Assembly: GCF_000188695.1 (NCBI RefSeq)
Contig: NW_004754915.1
Coordinates: 826,118 to 846,117 of the forward strand
Source of the DNA: Salpingoeca rosetta
Lineage: Eukaryota > Opisthokonta > Choanoflagellata > Craspedida > Salpingoecidae
Length of the DNA: 20,000 bases
Direction: 5' to 3'
The translations under genes and the position numbers were made by a program. The notes below the pieces were generated by a model, which saw only the letters and a program-made list of their open reading frames with translations, was not told the origin of the DNA and did not search any database. Positions 1 through 10,702 of the stretch are shown here, piece by piece (within the stretch, counting starts at the first letter, position 1; each line of letters begins with the position of its first letter).

Positions 1-2
1 GC

Positions 3-1521
<1,519 letters not shown>

Positions 1522-1524
<3 letters not shown>

Positions 1525-1574
1525 TGATGGTGATGATGATGATGATGATGATGATGATGAGTGATGATGATGGC

Positions 1575-1626
<52 letters not shown>

Positions 1627-1832
1627 GCGATGGTAATCGGTGGTGGCGGTGATGTTGGGTGCGCGTGTTGTGTTGAGCATTAACTGCGCTGGTGTATTCG
1701 CTTGTAACGAGCCCGCAATCCCCCAACATTAAACAAACAAACACAACACAACACAACACAGCACAACACAACAAACAAACAATAACAAAAAAACAAGAGG
1801 TTTTTGATGATGATTATGATGATGATGATGGC
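1522..1832. other. Convergent intergenic region with two GAT arrays and an AAC/AAAC-rich block
   Basis: The gap between the two convergent stops holds (GAT)n arrays at about 1522-1630 and 1806-1832; the second overlaps the last codons of the minus-strand gene. Between them lies an A- and C-rich block at 1728-1800 made of AAACAAAC, ACACAACACA and AACAAACAAAC. Read in the sense of the minus-strand gene this is T/G-rich (TTTG, GTGTT), as expected for a GU-rich element downstream of a cleavage site. No canonical AATAAA is obvious. TGTAA occurs near 1704. Confidence 0.6.
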
Positions 1833-2111
1833 GTTGGTGTTGTGATGGACATGATCTGGTAGCCGCTCCAGCCAAGGAGGATCTTGCGAACCTCCGTGAA
1901 CCCAATCCACGCTTTGGGCCGCTGTCCTTTCCTGCAGCGGTCCCACGCAGAGCAACGAGAAAACAAATTGAAGGGAAGAGGGAGGGGGGCAAAGGAGCGT
2001 GGGTTGAGCGCAGCGTACAAACAGAAGTAGCGTGCGTGATGGTGGGAAGCAACAGACCGGAAATATCGTTTACACGAAGGACAATAAACAGAGTCTTTTA
2101 CACCAAACAAG

Positions 2112-2163
<52 letters not shown>

Positions 2164-2804
2164 GCGGGCATACGCAGCACCATACACAATCGGGTACGCA
2201 ATACAACACGCGTGTACCTTGCAGTGAGAATTTCCCGGACGATGCCGGTATCGTCCTCCCATTCGCGCATCGCATACACGAGTGCATAGTGGTTCGTCAG
2301 ATGGAAGAGCAGCACTGGTGATGGCGTGGTGATGGAGGGGTGGAGAAGTGTGAATTGGTCACGTGTGAACGAAAGGATCGATGTCTTTGTTCTCACGTAC
2401 AGACGCAAGTGCAGACACACACACGTACACACGCAAGTGCACACACACACACACACACACGTGCACATACACGCACACACACACACACACAAGATCACAC
2501 GCACACACACGCACACAATCACACACACCCATACACATTCACAAAAGCACAGAATGCACGCACACATCCACGTAGACAAGCACAAGCACCACCGACCTGT
2601 GTTTGATCTGTTGAACTCCGAGAAGAGGGCACGCCACTGGTCCTCAATCTTCCGCGCATCATCGCGGGTGAGCAGTTTGTGCTGCACCCGCGATCCTTTC
2701 ATCGCCTTGCCCATGAACGGCCGGCACTCAAGCACCGTCTGGTGCGTTGGTTGTGTGTATTATGTGAGAGAAGATGATGAGCAAGAGTGACACACACACA
2801 CACA

Positions 2805-2837
<33 letters not shown>

Positions 2838-5441
2838 GCACGCACGCACGCACGCACAATCACACACACGCACCCCTCCCATCCAACTCACATCGTATTG
2901 TGAAGAGACGGCCTTGCATGCAGACGTGATGCCCCAGTTCCCAAAGTACGCTGTGCTCGGTCGCTCCTTGGTCAGCTTTGCCATACCAATCACCGCATTC
3001 ACATACGCCATCAGCGCCTTCTTCCACTTGGGACTCACAGGCGTTACTGCTAGCTCCTGTGGTGTGGGTTGTGTTGTGTTGTGTTGTGTTGCGTTGTGTT
3101 GTGTGTGTGGGTTGTGTTGTGTTGTGTTGTGTTGTGCGTGTGTGCGTATGAATGTCCGTGAGTTTGTGCCCGTGTGCATGTATGCATGCACACCTCTGTG
3201 TTTGTGTGTTCACAACACACACGCAGATATGAAAGGCCCGGGCATACAAGACGATACAGCAGTTCCATCCCAAACAAATAACACACACACACATACAAAC
3301 ACATTCCCTCCCCGACATCACTCACTTCGAGCTCCTCGTTGTGCTGTGCAGTTCCGCCAGTCGACGTTGTTGCTGTGGTGCTGGCAACGTTGTCGCCCTT
3401 TTGCTTCTCACCATCACCACTGCCCTCCTTCTCCTTCTGATCGCCATCATCACCACCCGATTCTTTCGACACGTCTACACACGCTGTCACACGTGACCCG
3501 ACTGTGGGCGCATCTTGCTTCTGCTGCTTTTGGGCCGTCGTGACAACCACGTCGACATCATCATCGTCCTCGTCTTCATCGTGATCATCACCACCATCAT
3601 CGTCATCACCTCCATCGATATCCCCACCACCAATGCCGCCCTGGCTCCCGTCCTTGTCACCACTCCCATCTCTGGCCGGTGCGTGCCGCCCATACACAGT
3701 GCGCAGCTGAGCAAACACGCGCTCCGTGTTGCTGACGTCGTCATCAACCAGCTCCCGGATGTGCTGCCACAGTATCTTCTTCTTCTTGCCCTACGGTGCC
3801 ATGGGCGGGTGTGTGTAAGAGAGGGAGAGAGGGAGAGAGACAGACAGACAGAAAGACAGACAGACAGACACAGAGAGAGAGAGTGTGTGTGTGTGTGAGT
3901 GGGTTTTGTGTGTGATGACACGATGAGCGACAGTACAAGGTGCATAGCACGTCCACACAAAAGCACACACACACACACACACACACACACTTTTGGGAAC
4001 TTGGTGGCAAAGGACTGGTCGTTTTCTGCCAGTTTCAGCTTGAGCTTTTCCACGAGATCAGATGGGTCCGCGCCAAGCGCGAATGAGCATCTGCATCATG
4101 CGGAGGAGAATAGGTGGGGTTGCGTGGTGCCTTCAGCGTTTCGTCCACAGGCGACCAGGGCACGCACATGCACACACACATGCATACAGAGCATGCAAAG
4201 CACAAACACGCCACATGCACACGCACGCACGCACACACGCACATGCAATCAAAGCATACACATATACAAAGCACACGCATTAAGCATACCCACCGGCGAT
4301 GGTGCTTGATGACAATGCCGTCCAACACGTTGCGGAACTCCTCAAGGAGATCGTGTTGGGATAGCGCCTGCTCATCATCACGACGCCGACGCGAGAGTGC
4401 ATTAAACGCGCCCGCCACAGATGCTGTGACCAGGACACCACCGCAGCAACAAAGCAAATCCAACGACAGTGTCACCACAAGCGAGCAAGTCACAAGCGAG
4501 CAAGTCACAAGCGAGCAAGTCAGGTGGCAACGGTTGATGAGTGGCTGAAAGTGCATACGTACACACATGTGCGTGCTGTTGCGGCACGGCACGTACGCAA
4601 ACAACATTCAGAGCCGTTTCAACGACCACAATACGACTAACAACAGCGACAATACACACCAACGCATAAGTCACCGTGCTGTTGTTATTGTTCATGAGAC
4701 ACGGTTGGCCGAAGTGTTGTGACGCCATCCCTCACCTGCTGCACAGGCTGGACTGAACTGCTTCACCCAGGAATCGAAGAGCTGCCGGTTGTACGCGACA
4801 CAGAGCCGCCGCTTGTCTGTGGGCATGCTGTCTCCATCGTACAGCAACGCGGTCAAGTCCACTTCTTCAGCAGCATCCGTATCGCGCTGCACAACCGCAA
4901 CAAAAACAAAGTTGCACGAATGCGTCAGCACAAGCAGCGGCGACCTCACACACACACACACTCTCTCTCTCACTCTCTCTCTCTCGTTTCGTTTTGGTTC
5001 ATACGCTTCATCATCAATGCAACTTGACACCTGACTCACTTCGTACGTGTACTTTTTGCTTGTCGTCGATCCGTCAGCCGCGGCCGTCGCTTCCATCCTT
5101 GCACTCGCCGTCACATCCTTGCGCTCGGCGCCTCCGTTGTTCATCTTTGTTGTCGTTGTCGCCGTTTCGTTGCCGCTCATTTTTCGAATCTCCCGGCCGT
5201 GAATAAACACCAAAAAATGCAGCGTCGTTCGCTCCTCCTGGAATTCAATGAAGATTTCATAAAACTTTCGGCAATCGACAACGCCACCGAACGCGGTAGC
5301 GTTGAGTGAACCTCTCGCATCATCGTCATCCCGCTCGCAACAAACAACAACCAACACCACCAACAACAGCTCTGCCACAACAAGAAAGAACAAGGCAAAC
5401 CAACACAACACCTCCAGCGCCTGCTGCAACTGCTGCTGCAT
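1814..5441 (-). CDS. Membrane-anchored protein, putative papain-fold cysteine peptidase, nine exons, 589 aa
   Basis: Exons in sense order are 5441-5040, 4886-4736, 4423-4294, 4090-3991, 3790-3326, 3056-2892, 2738-2597, 2314-2218 and 1931-1814 (stop TAA). They sum to 590 codons and every intron phase matches. Residues about 9-35 are a strongly hydrophobic signal-anchor (VLCWFALFFLVV onward), suggesting a single-pass membrane protein. Residues 178-190 read FSPACAAASVAG, resembling the Cys-bearing helix of papain-fold enzymes such as phytochelatin synthase, with C182 as candidate nucleophile. LTNHYALVYAMREW (H527) is the candidate general-base strand. GNWGITSA near 452 and the closing KGQRPKAWIGF (552 on) also look conserved. 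Residues about 290-330 form an acidic Gly/Asp linker. I do not recognise the family by name, so the peptidase role is inference from motif shape. The frame stays open upstream to 5681; I chose 5441 because it puts the hydrophobic segment at the N-terminus. Confidence 0.72.
2112..2160. repeat. (CA)n microsatellite, last intron of the minus-strand gene
   Basis: About 49 bases of pure CA on the + strand, which is TG in the sense of the host gene. It sits in the donor-side half of the intron spanning 2217-1932. The rest of that 286-base intron is unremarkable. Confidence 0.9.
2409..2560. repeat. Interrupted CA/CGCA repeat cluster
   Basis: The repeat consists of CA runs interrupted by GCA, TACA and GATCA units, filling the donor half of the intron spanning 2596-2315. 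In the sense of the minus-strand gene it is TG-rich. Predicted reading frames through it are only Thr/His repeats. Confidence 0.85.
2790..2876. repeat. (CA)n followed by (CGCA)n
   Basis: About 45 bases of CA with a single TACA interruption are followed by five CGCA units and more CA. It occupies most of the 153-base intron between 2891 and 2739, leaving little room for anything but splice signals. Confidence 0.88.
3057..3150. repeat. (GTGTT)n pentanucleotide array at the 3' end of an intron
   Basis: The + strand reads GTGTTGTGTT repeats; in the sense of the host gene this is ACAAC/CCACA running right up to the CCACACCACAG acceptor. The donor half of the same intron (about 3270-3325) is TG-rich in the gene's sense. 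The two ends are therefore roughly complementary. Confidence 0.85.
3826..3990. repeat. Intron with GA/CAGA repeats at one end and (CA)n at the other
   Basis: On the + strand, GAGAGGGAGAGA and CAGA units run from about 3826 to 3880, then TG to 3897. The bases 3966-3990 are pure CA ending exactly at the donor. In gene sense the intron starts GTGTGTGTGTGT directly at the splice site. It ends with CA, TC and CTGT tracts before the CCGTAG acceptor, so the pyrimidine tract itself is a microsatellite. Confidence 0.88.
4477..4521. repeat. Three perfect 15-base tandem copies in an intron
   Basis: The unit ACAAGCGAGCAAGTC occurs at 4477-4491, 4492-4506 and 4507-4521 with no mismatch. It lies near the acceptor side of the intron spanning 4735-4424. 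This intron otherwise lacks the TG/CA tracts typical of the window. The perfect identity suggests recent duplication. Confidence 0.9.
4949..4984. repeat. (CA)n-(CT)n compound repeat in the first intron of the minus-strand gene
   Basis: A short CA run passes into CTCTCTCTCACTCTCTCTCTCTC within the 153-base intron spanning 5039-4887. In gene sense it reads GA then TG, on the donor side. Confidence 0.8.
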
Positions 5442-5709
5442 TCGAGTCCTGCATGGACGACAGGGGTGCGCAGCGGCCCTTGGCGCTTGGTAAGAACACA
5501 CAAGAGAGACAAGCAGACACACAGAGAGGGAGAGATTGAGAGGGAGAGATTTCGCGCCAATTTCGCGTCGTTGGTGCGATCGTCGGCTTTGTGCTCTCTG
5601 TTTGCGTCGTTGCATTGCGGATTTGCGAAGCGACAGCAACAGCGGGGACAGCCTTTTCAGCAGCAGCCCCAACCACAGCATGGTGTCACCAATGGCGGTG
5701 ACGTCAATC

Positions 5710-5760
<51 letters not shown>

Positions 5761-5994
5761 GTGTGTGAAGCAGGTCACACAAGTTCGGTCAACACAGCAA
5801 CAGCAACAACAACAGCGACAACAACAGCAACAATCCGCCACACACAAACAACACAGCACAACACACACAACACAACACGCACATGCACGCAACAGCCTTC
5901 TCCACAAACAACAACAACTGCAGCGCACAACACCATTCATTATTTCTCTGCGTTGCTTGCTTTTACCTCCTCCTCTCTGCTTTGTTGACTCACA
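5442..5994. promoter_or_regulatory. Bidirectional promoter region between divergent genes
   Basis: The region lies between the start codon of the minus-strand membrane-protein gene and that of the plus-strand zinc-finger gene. It holds GA-rich sequence at 5508-5550 (pyrimidine-rich in the sense of the left gene). At 5550-5567 is a GC core reading TTTCGCGCC then AATTTCGCG, which includes a CCAAT at 5557-5561 and resembles E2F/DP sites. It also holds (TG)n at about 5712-5758, CAA/ACAAC repeats at 5796-5880 and a C/T-rich leader at 5940-5990 ending CACA before the ATG. No TATA box was convincing. A continuation of the left gene's frame crosses part of this region, so its 5' boundary is uncertain. 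Confidence 0.5.
5712..5758. repeat. (TG)n microsatellite in the divergent promoter
   Basis: About 47 bases of pure TG follow TCAATCCAG and are followed by TTTTGTGTGTGAAGCAGGTCACACAAG. It lies between the GC-rich core and the leader of the plus-strand gene, not inside an intron of any supported model. Confidence 0.88.
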
Positions 5995-7631
5995 ATGCGG
6001 CACGCCAACAAACACCACCATCACACACACCACCACAAACACAAACACCATCGACTGCGTCATCGATGCCACACAACAGCGACTGATCGACATCGGCACC
6101 ATCACCAAGATGTGCACCCTCACGACATGCACATGGGTGAGTCTGACAGCGGCAACGGGGATGTGTGTGTGCGTGTGTTTGAGCGTCTGCACTGAGTCTG
6201 TCCTGGATTCCATATCTGATGTTTGGACACAAACAGCATTATTGGTACACAAACAGCATTGACCAACAGTCACTCACTGTCACACACACTCACACACACA
6301 CACACACGCACTGTCACACACACACCCACTGTCACTCACACGCACTGTCACACACACACACACACACTGTCACACACACACACACACACACACTGTCACA
6401 CACCATCACATAAACACTCACTCACTCACTCATTCACACACTCTTGCATTCACATGTAGTGACATGCGAGTATTGCGGGGAGCGGTTTTATCCGGACCGC
6501 CTGATTGTGCACCACCGCGTATGTGGGCCAGATGCACCAAGACTCCCCACTGCAACTCGGCGCTCCCAGTCCAACAAACGCATGAAGGACATCACCGAAC
6601 TCGTATCAGCAGCGCCTGCATCCAGTGCGCACGCGCGGCTGTTGAGGCCGAGCACAGATAGACAGCAGCTGTTGCAGCAGCAGTACCGCACCAACGGCAG
6701 AGCGCTCACTCGCCACAGTACCCCAACCTTCTTCACCGTCGCCAGCAGCTCGGACCACTGCACACATGGCCAATATGATGATATTGTTGATGATGACTAT
6801 GACTACGATGATGGCGATGATGACGGTGATGCCGGTGTCGTTGAAGGGCTCGGTGCATATCATGATAATGGTGGCGATACCCGCTCTGGCAGCAGCGGCA
6901 ATGTCGGTGCTGGTGTCGTTAGCAGTGGTGGCGGTGATGTCCATGGCGACGGTGACGTATTAGGCAGGTACAGTCTGCAAAACACACACGCGACCGAACC
7001 AAGAGAGTTGAGTGAACAGGGCCACGACACAGCAGAGGCGATGGTGTCGCCGCACCAGCATGACAGGCGTAGCTTGGGCTCCCGCGGGTCACACACCGGG
7101 GATCATCACCAGCGGCAGCGCAGAGAACACCGCCATAGCAGCGTCTCGCCACGAACCATGTCGGAACGCAGCACAAGCACGCCCGCGCTCTCTCGCCAGA
7201 TCGCCATCCCACACACGCCGTACGTGCCGCACCAGCCACCTTCACCGCAGACCCACCGACCACGCGGAGACACGATGGTGATGATGATGAACACAGCGAC
7301 GCGTCGAACGCCAAGCTTGCGCCGACAGCGCGGACACGCAGCAACTCCAGCAGCCAGTGAGGACGATTTTGGTCGCCTCAACATCACTCAAGACGCAGCC
7401 ACCACCCACGGCCGCATTGGAGCAAAGCCAAGCACCGCGCCTGCACAGCATCCACAGCAACGAACACCGCCACCACTTCAGGGACCCCCGCCCTTACAAC
7501 AACAGCACCGCCACCACCAGCACCACCATCAATCACCGTCACCGTCGAGTCGAAGCAGCTCCACCACCCACACGCGCCTGCTGCGCCAATCTACGCTGCT
7601 GGCAAGGTCTTCCTCCCACGGCAGCGGCGGG

Positions 7632-7712
<81 letters not shown>

Positions 7713-9914
7713 GATGACACAACTTCGCTGTCGACATCACTGGATACAGCCCAACTCCGCAACCACCGTGGCCAGCCCACCCGCGCCACCGACGCCACCA
7801 ACACCAACACCGCAATCGCCCACGGTCACGGTGGTGAGCGCGCGCTCTCTGCATCGTTCACAACATCCTCGTTGCTGCTGTTGCGCCAAGACCAAACGCT
7901 CACTGCGCTGGCTGAAGACGCATTCATGCTGAATACACACGATGGTGCGCGCCGTCAGCCCTCATCAACACCACTGTCATCGCCAGCATCATCAACATCA
8001 TCATCATTGGCGCCCACGGGAATGAAGGCACCAACGCCTTCTGCGCGTGCCAGTGTCAGCAGCAGTGGAAGTAGTGATAGCAAGGACAAGAGCAAGCACC
8101 CCATCAAAGCAAAGAACAAGACGCCTTCGCCCATTGCAGCCGCAGCCACAGCTGGTGGGAAACGCATGTGCTCCCCAGCAGAGCAGCGACCACCGCCACG
8201 TTTGTCGCTGTCCGGCGGGAAGAAACAGCGAGCCCGCAGCAGCTCAAACTTGCGTGACACGTGGTGTGACATGGTTGCGGCCCAGTCACTGACTACCTCC
8301 CCCTCCACACCTCCAACCCGCCACAGACACAACCAGCCGCCCGCGTCATCAACTACCATCGCCGCCCCTCCCTGCACAGCAACACCTCACACGCACGCGG
8401 ACGTACACGCGTCCGTGCATGCTCGCGCCTCCATCTCACCAACAGCCATCGCCACGCCAGACACCCCGCCCCAACATCCCGGCACACGTGCACGTGCACA
8501 CACGGGGGCACCAGCCATCCGCATACGCACGGTTGCGCTGGCGGACCTGGCTGTTGATGCCGCTGTTGGCGTCGTGCCCTTGCGCCGTGGACATGGTGGT
8601 GGTACTGATGATGGTGGTGATCGGAATGGCGATTGGGATGATGGTGGTGCTGATTATGATGATGGTAACAGTGCTGGTGGTGATCACGGTGGTACGTGTC
8701 GCAAAGCGGATGGGGTGGGCGTCGGCCCTCGTCACCAACAAGAACAAGCACCCGTGCGAGGGAGAGTCGCTATTCAACCACGGGCACGGCTTCGAAGTCA
8801 CAGCGTTGGGCACGTACCACACTCTCCAAGCAACACAGCGCTCGCGGGTGATGTGATCAACGAAAGCGGCCGCAACAAGGGTGATGCCACTGCAAGCGGC
8901 GACGGAGCTACCAGTGATGGCTTCAACATGCCCGCCTCTCAACCAACACCACCGCAGGCACGCCCACCGCCATCATCTTCATCGTCAACGGCATTGAAGC
9001 GACGCAGCTTTCGCTCACACGCGCGCAGAAAACAACAGCAACAACATCACCACCAGCCTGATAATCACGAGACGCAACAGCAGATCGCAGCTCACACACG
9101 CGCGCAATCTACCGCCGACGCACAGTCTATGTCCCCACCAGCTGCTCCCGTGCCACGTGTATGCGTGGGTGTGGAGGACATGAGTGGCGACGATAATGAA
9201 GGGCAACACGCGCGTGACTCGCGCAGAGAAAGCGGCGGCAGTGGCATGATTAGCCGTTGCGACAGCAGCGTGAGCAGGGGCTTTCTGAGCGATGCGGATG
9301 GTGAACTGAAGAGCGAGGATGGGGAGATGAATCACGGTACCCCCCACAGTATTGGCAGCGGTCATGGTGGTGATGGTGGTGATGGTGGTGGTGGTGGTGG
9401 TGGTGGTGACCTGGTGCACTTGCGCAGCGAGATCAACCTTGGTGAGTCGCGTGACCACGAGCACCATCAGCACCACCACCACCAGCGTCACCACCACCAC
9501 GAGCACCACCAACAGCGTGCTGTGTCGTTGATTAACAGCACACCCGAAGAGCAGCAACAGCAGCAACATCACGCGCCTTTGCACATACACACTGCGAGCA
9601 CCCATTCCATCGCTACCACTGCCAGCATCACCGGCGTCAATAGCAACAGCACCACCAGCAGCAACACTAGCAGCATGCTGCACGTGCACCTCTCCCGCAG
9701 CAAGAGCGTGCGCACATTGCCCACGTACCGTGTGCCCACGCTCCACCGGTGCTTGACGACAGACCTGTCACATGCGCGGGGGATGCTGGGGCGACAACCG
9801 CACGCGCCGCTGCCACCAATCAAGCCGTCGTCACACCCACCACCCGACAGTGTTGCTGCGGACGATGATGATGACGATGGTGCTGACGGTGATGGTGGTG
9901 TGGACAGGCAGTGA
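5995..9914 (+). CDS. C2HC zinc-finger protein with very long disordered region, two exons, 1198 aa
   Basis: Exons are 5995-6136 and 6460-9914 (TGA). The donor G/GTGAGT leaves phase 1, and the acceptor ATGTAG joins in frame. Exon 1 encodes 47 mostly His, Arg and Lys residues; the ATG has A at -3 and a C/T-rich leader. Residues 50-69 form a zf-C2HC_2 (ZC2HC1-type) finger with spacing C-x2-C-x11-H-x3-C (C50, C53, H65, C69), followed by a second His. This is the only recognisable domain and presumably binds one zinc. The remainder is one 3.4-kb exon of low complexity: acidic run at about 151-172, polyAsn then polySer at 438-466, basic Lys/Ser-rich patch about 585-640, Gly-Asp run near 1016 and His-rich stretch about 1047-1066. 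A short ordered-looking segment (SKSVRTLPTYRVPTLHRC) lies near 1130. Function is unknown; scaffold or adaptor is a guess. The start at 5995 is the weakest point; an in-frame ATG at 6127 is the alternative. Confidence 0.75.
6281..6430 (+). repeat. CACTGTCACACAC minisatellite in the intron of the zinc-finger gene
   Basis: CACTGTCACAC-type units recur about six times, separated by CA runs of variable length, ending CACTCACTCACTCATTCACAC before the acceptor at 6459. The donor end of the same intron has a TG tract (about 6161-6180). The intron therefore has TG at the front and CA at the back. Confidence 0.88.
7630..7711 (+). repeat. (AAC)n-(AGC)n coding microsatellite (polyAsn-polySer)
   Basis: About 18 AAC codons switch abruptly to about 10 AGC codons inside the large exon. 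This encodes a polyAsn tract followed by polySer. The same DNA repeat read one base earlier would be CAA/CAG, the polyQ repeat of the neighbouring gene. Confidence 0.92.
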
Positions 9915-10514
9915 CACACGCGTCGAAGCAACAGCGTGATTTCACCCTTGCGCATTGAAAACTACGTGCGTCATTACTTGCCATGATCTTTCATCCACCC
10001 GAACACCTGCATGGTTCCTTGCCTGCAGGCATGTCACGTCACGTCGTCTTCTCTACTTGTTCATTCGTTGTATGTGTTCATGTGCATCTGATATTTTCCG
10101 GGCTATGGGCCCTCCGTGTGGGTGTGCGTACACCTGCGCGCGTGTTGTCCTATGTGTGATATTTGCACTTGTTGTCTGGGGTTGCTTTTTCCTCTATTTA
10201 ATCACACCTTGTTGTCCCCTCTCCTCTCATTGCTTGAATGCTTGCCGTGTTATCCCTGATCGCTGTCTGCGCGCATCTGTTGTGGTGCGTGTCGCCTTTC
10301 ATTTATTCTTGCCTTCGTATTTGCTTTCCTGCCGTGGCACACCTTGTATCAGACCCGTATCTGTGTTCGGGGGTTCATGTTTCTGTATGCACGTGCGATG
10401 TTGCTTCCACAGTCGTTTTATTTTCTTTCTGAAGAACCCATCCACACATCACACGCGTGTATGTACAGCAGTCACGTGCACTAGGCAGCAGGGCGGAGAA
10501 TGGTGGTGGATGAC

Positions 10515-10553
<39 letters not shown>

Positions 10554-10702
10554 GAATCCTAAGGTTTGCACAGGCATGTGTCAGACCTACGAAACACATA
10601 CACTCAAGACACACACATACACAAACAAACAACCAACCAACCAAACAAACAAACAACCAAACAAACAAACAACCAAACAAACACAACGGAGAAGCATGTG
10701 AG
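9915..10702. other. Convergent intergenic region with (CA)n and (AAAC)n arrays
   Basis: The gap lies between the stops of the zinc-finger and CAMSAP-like genes. Bases 9955-10440 are T- and C-rich without repeats, and probably 3' UTR of the plus-strand gene. A 248-codon open stretch crosses it, but it has no ATG at its beginning, no recognisable domain and ends in Thr/His and Asn/Gln repeats, so I do not call it a gene. (CA)n lies at 10516-10550. A CAAAC/CCAAC array at 10618-10685 lies immediately after the minus-strand stop, TTTG-rich in that gene's sense. Confidence 0.6.

Noticed and set aside
5442..5681. N-terminal extension of the minus-strand membrane protein to an ATG at 5681
   Set aside because: The extension is low-complexity and basic, crosses the E2F-like promoter core, and would bury the signal-anchor at about residue 90. 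The frame is open, so it is not strictly excluded.
6281..6430. Regular CACTGTC-spaced repeats as a CRISPR-like array
   Set aside because: The units are short and the spacing varies, the spacers are only CA runs, and it sits in a eukaryotic intron. It is a minisatellite.
9955..10701. 248-codon + strand reading frame in the convergent spacer
   Set aside because: It has no ATG at its opening and no recognisable domain, is Cys-rich only because of T-rich sequence, and ends in repeat-derived Thr/His and Asn/Gln runs. It is more likely 3' UTR.
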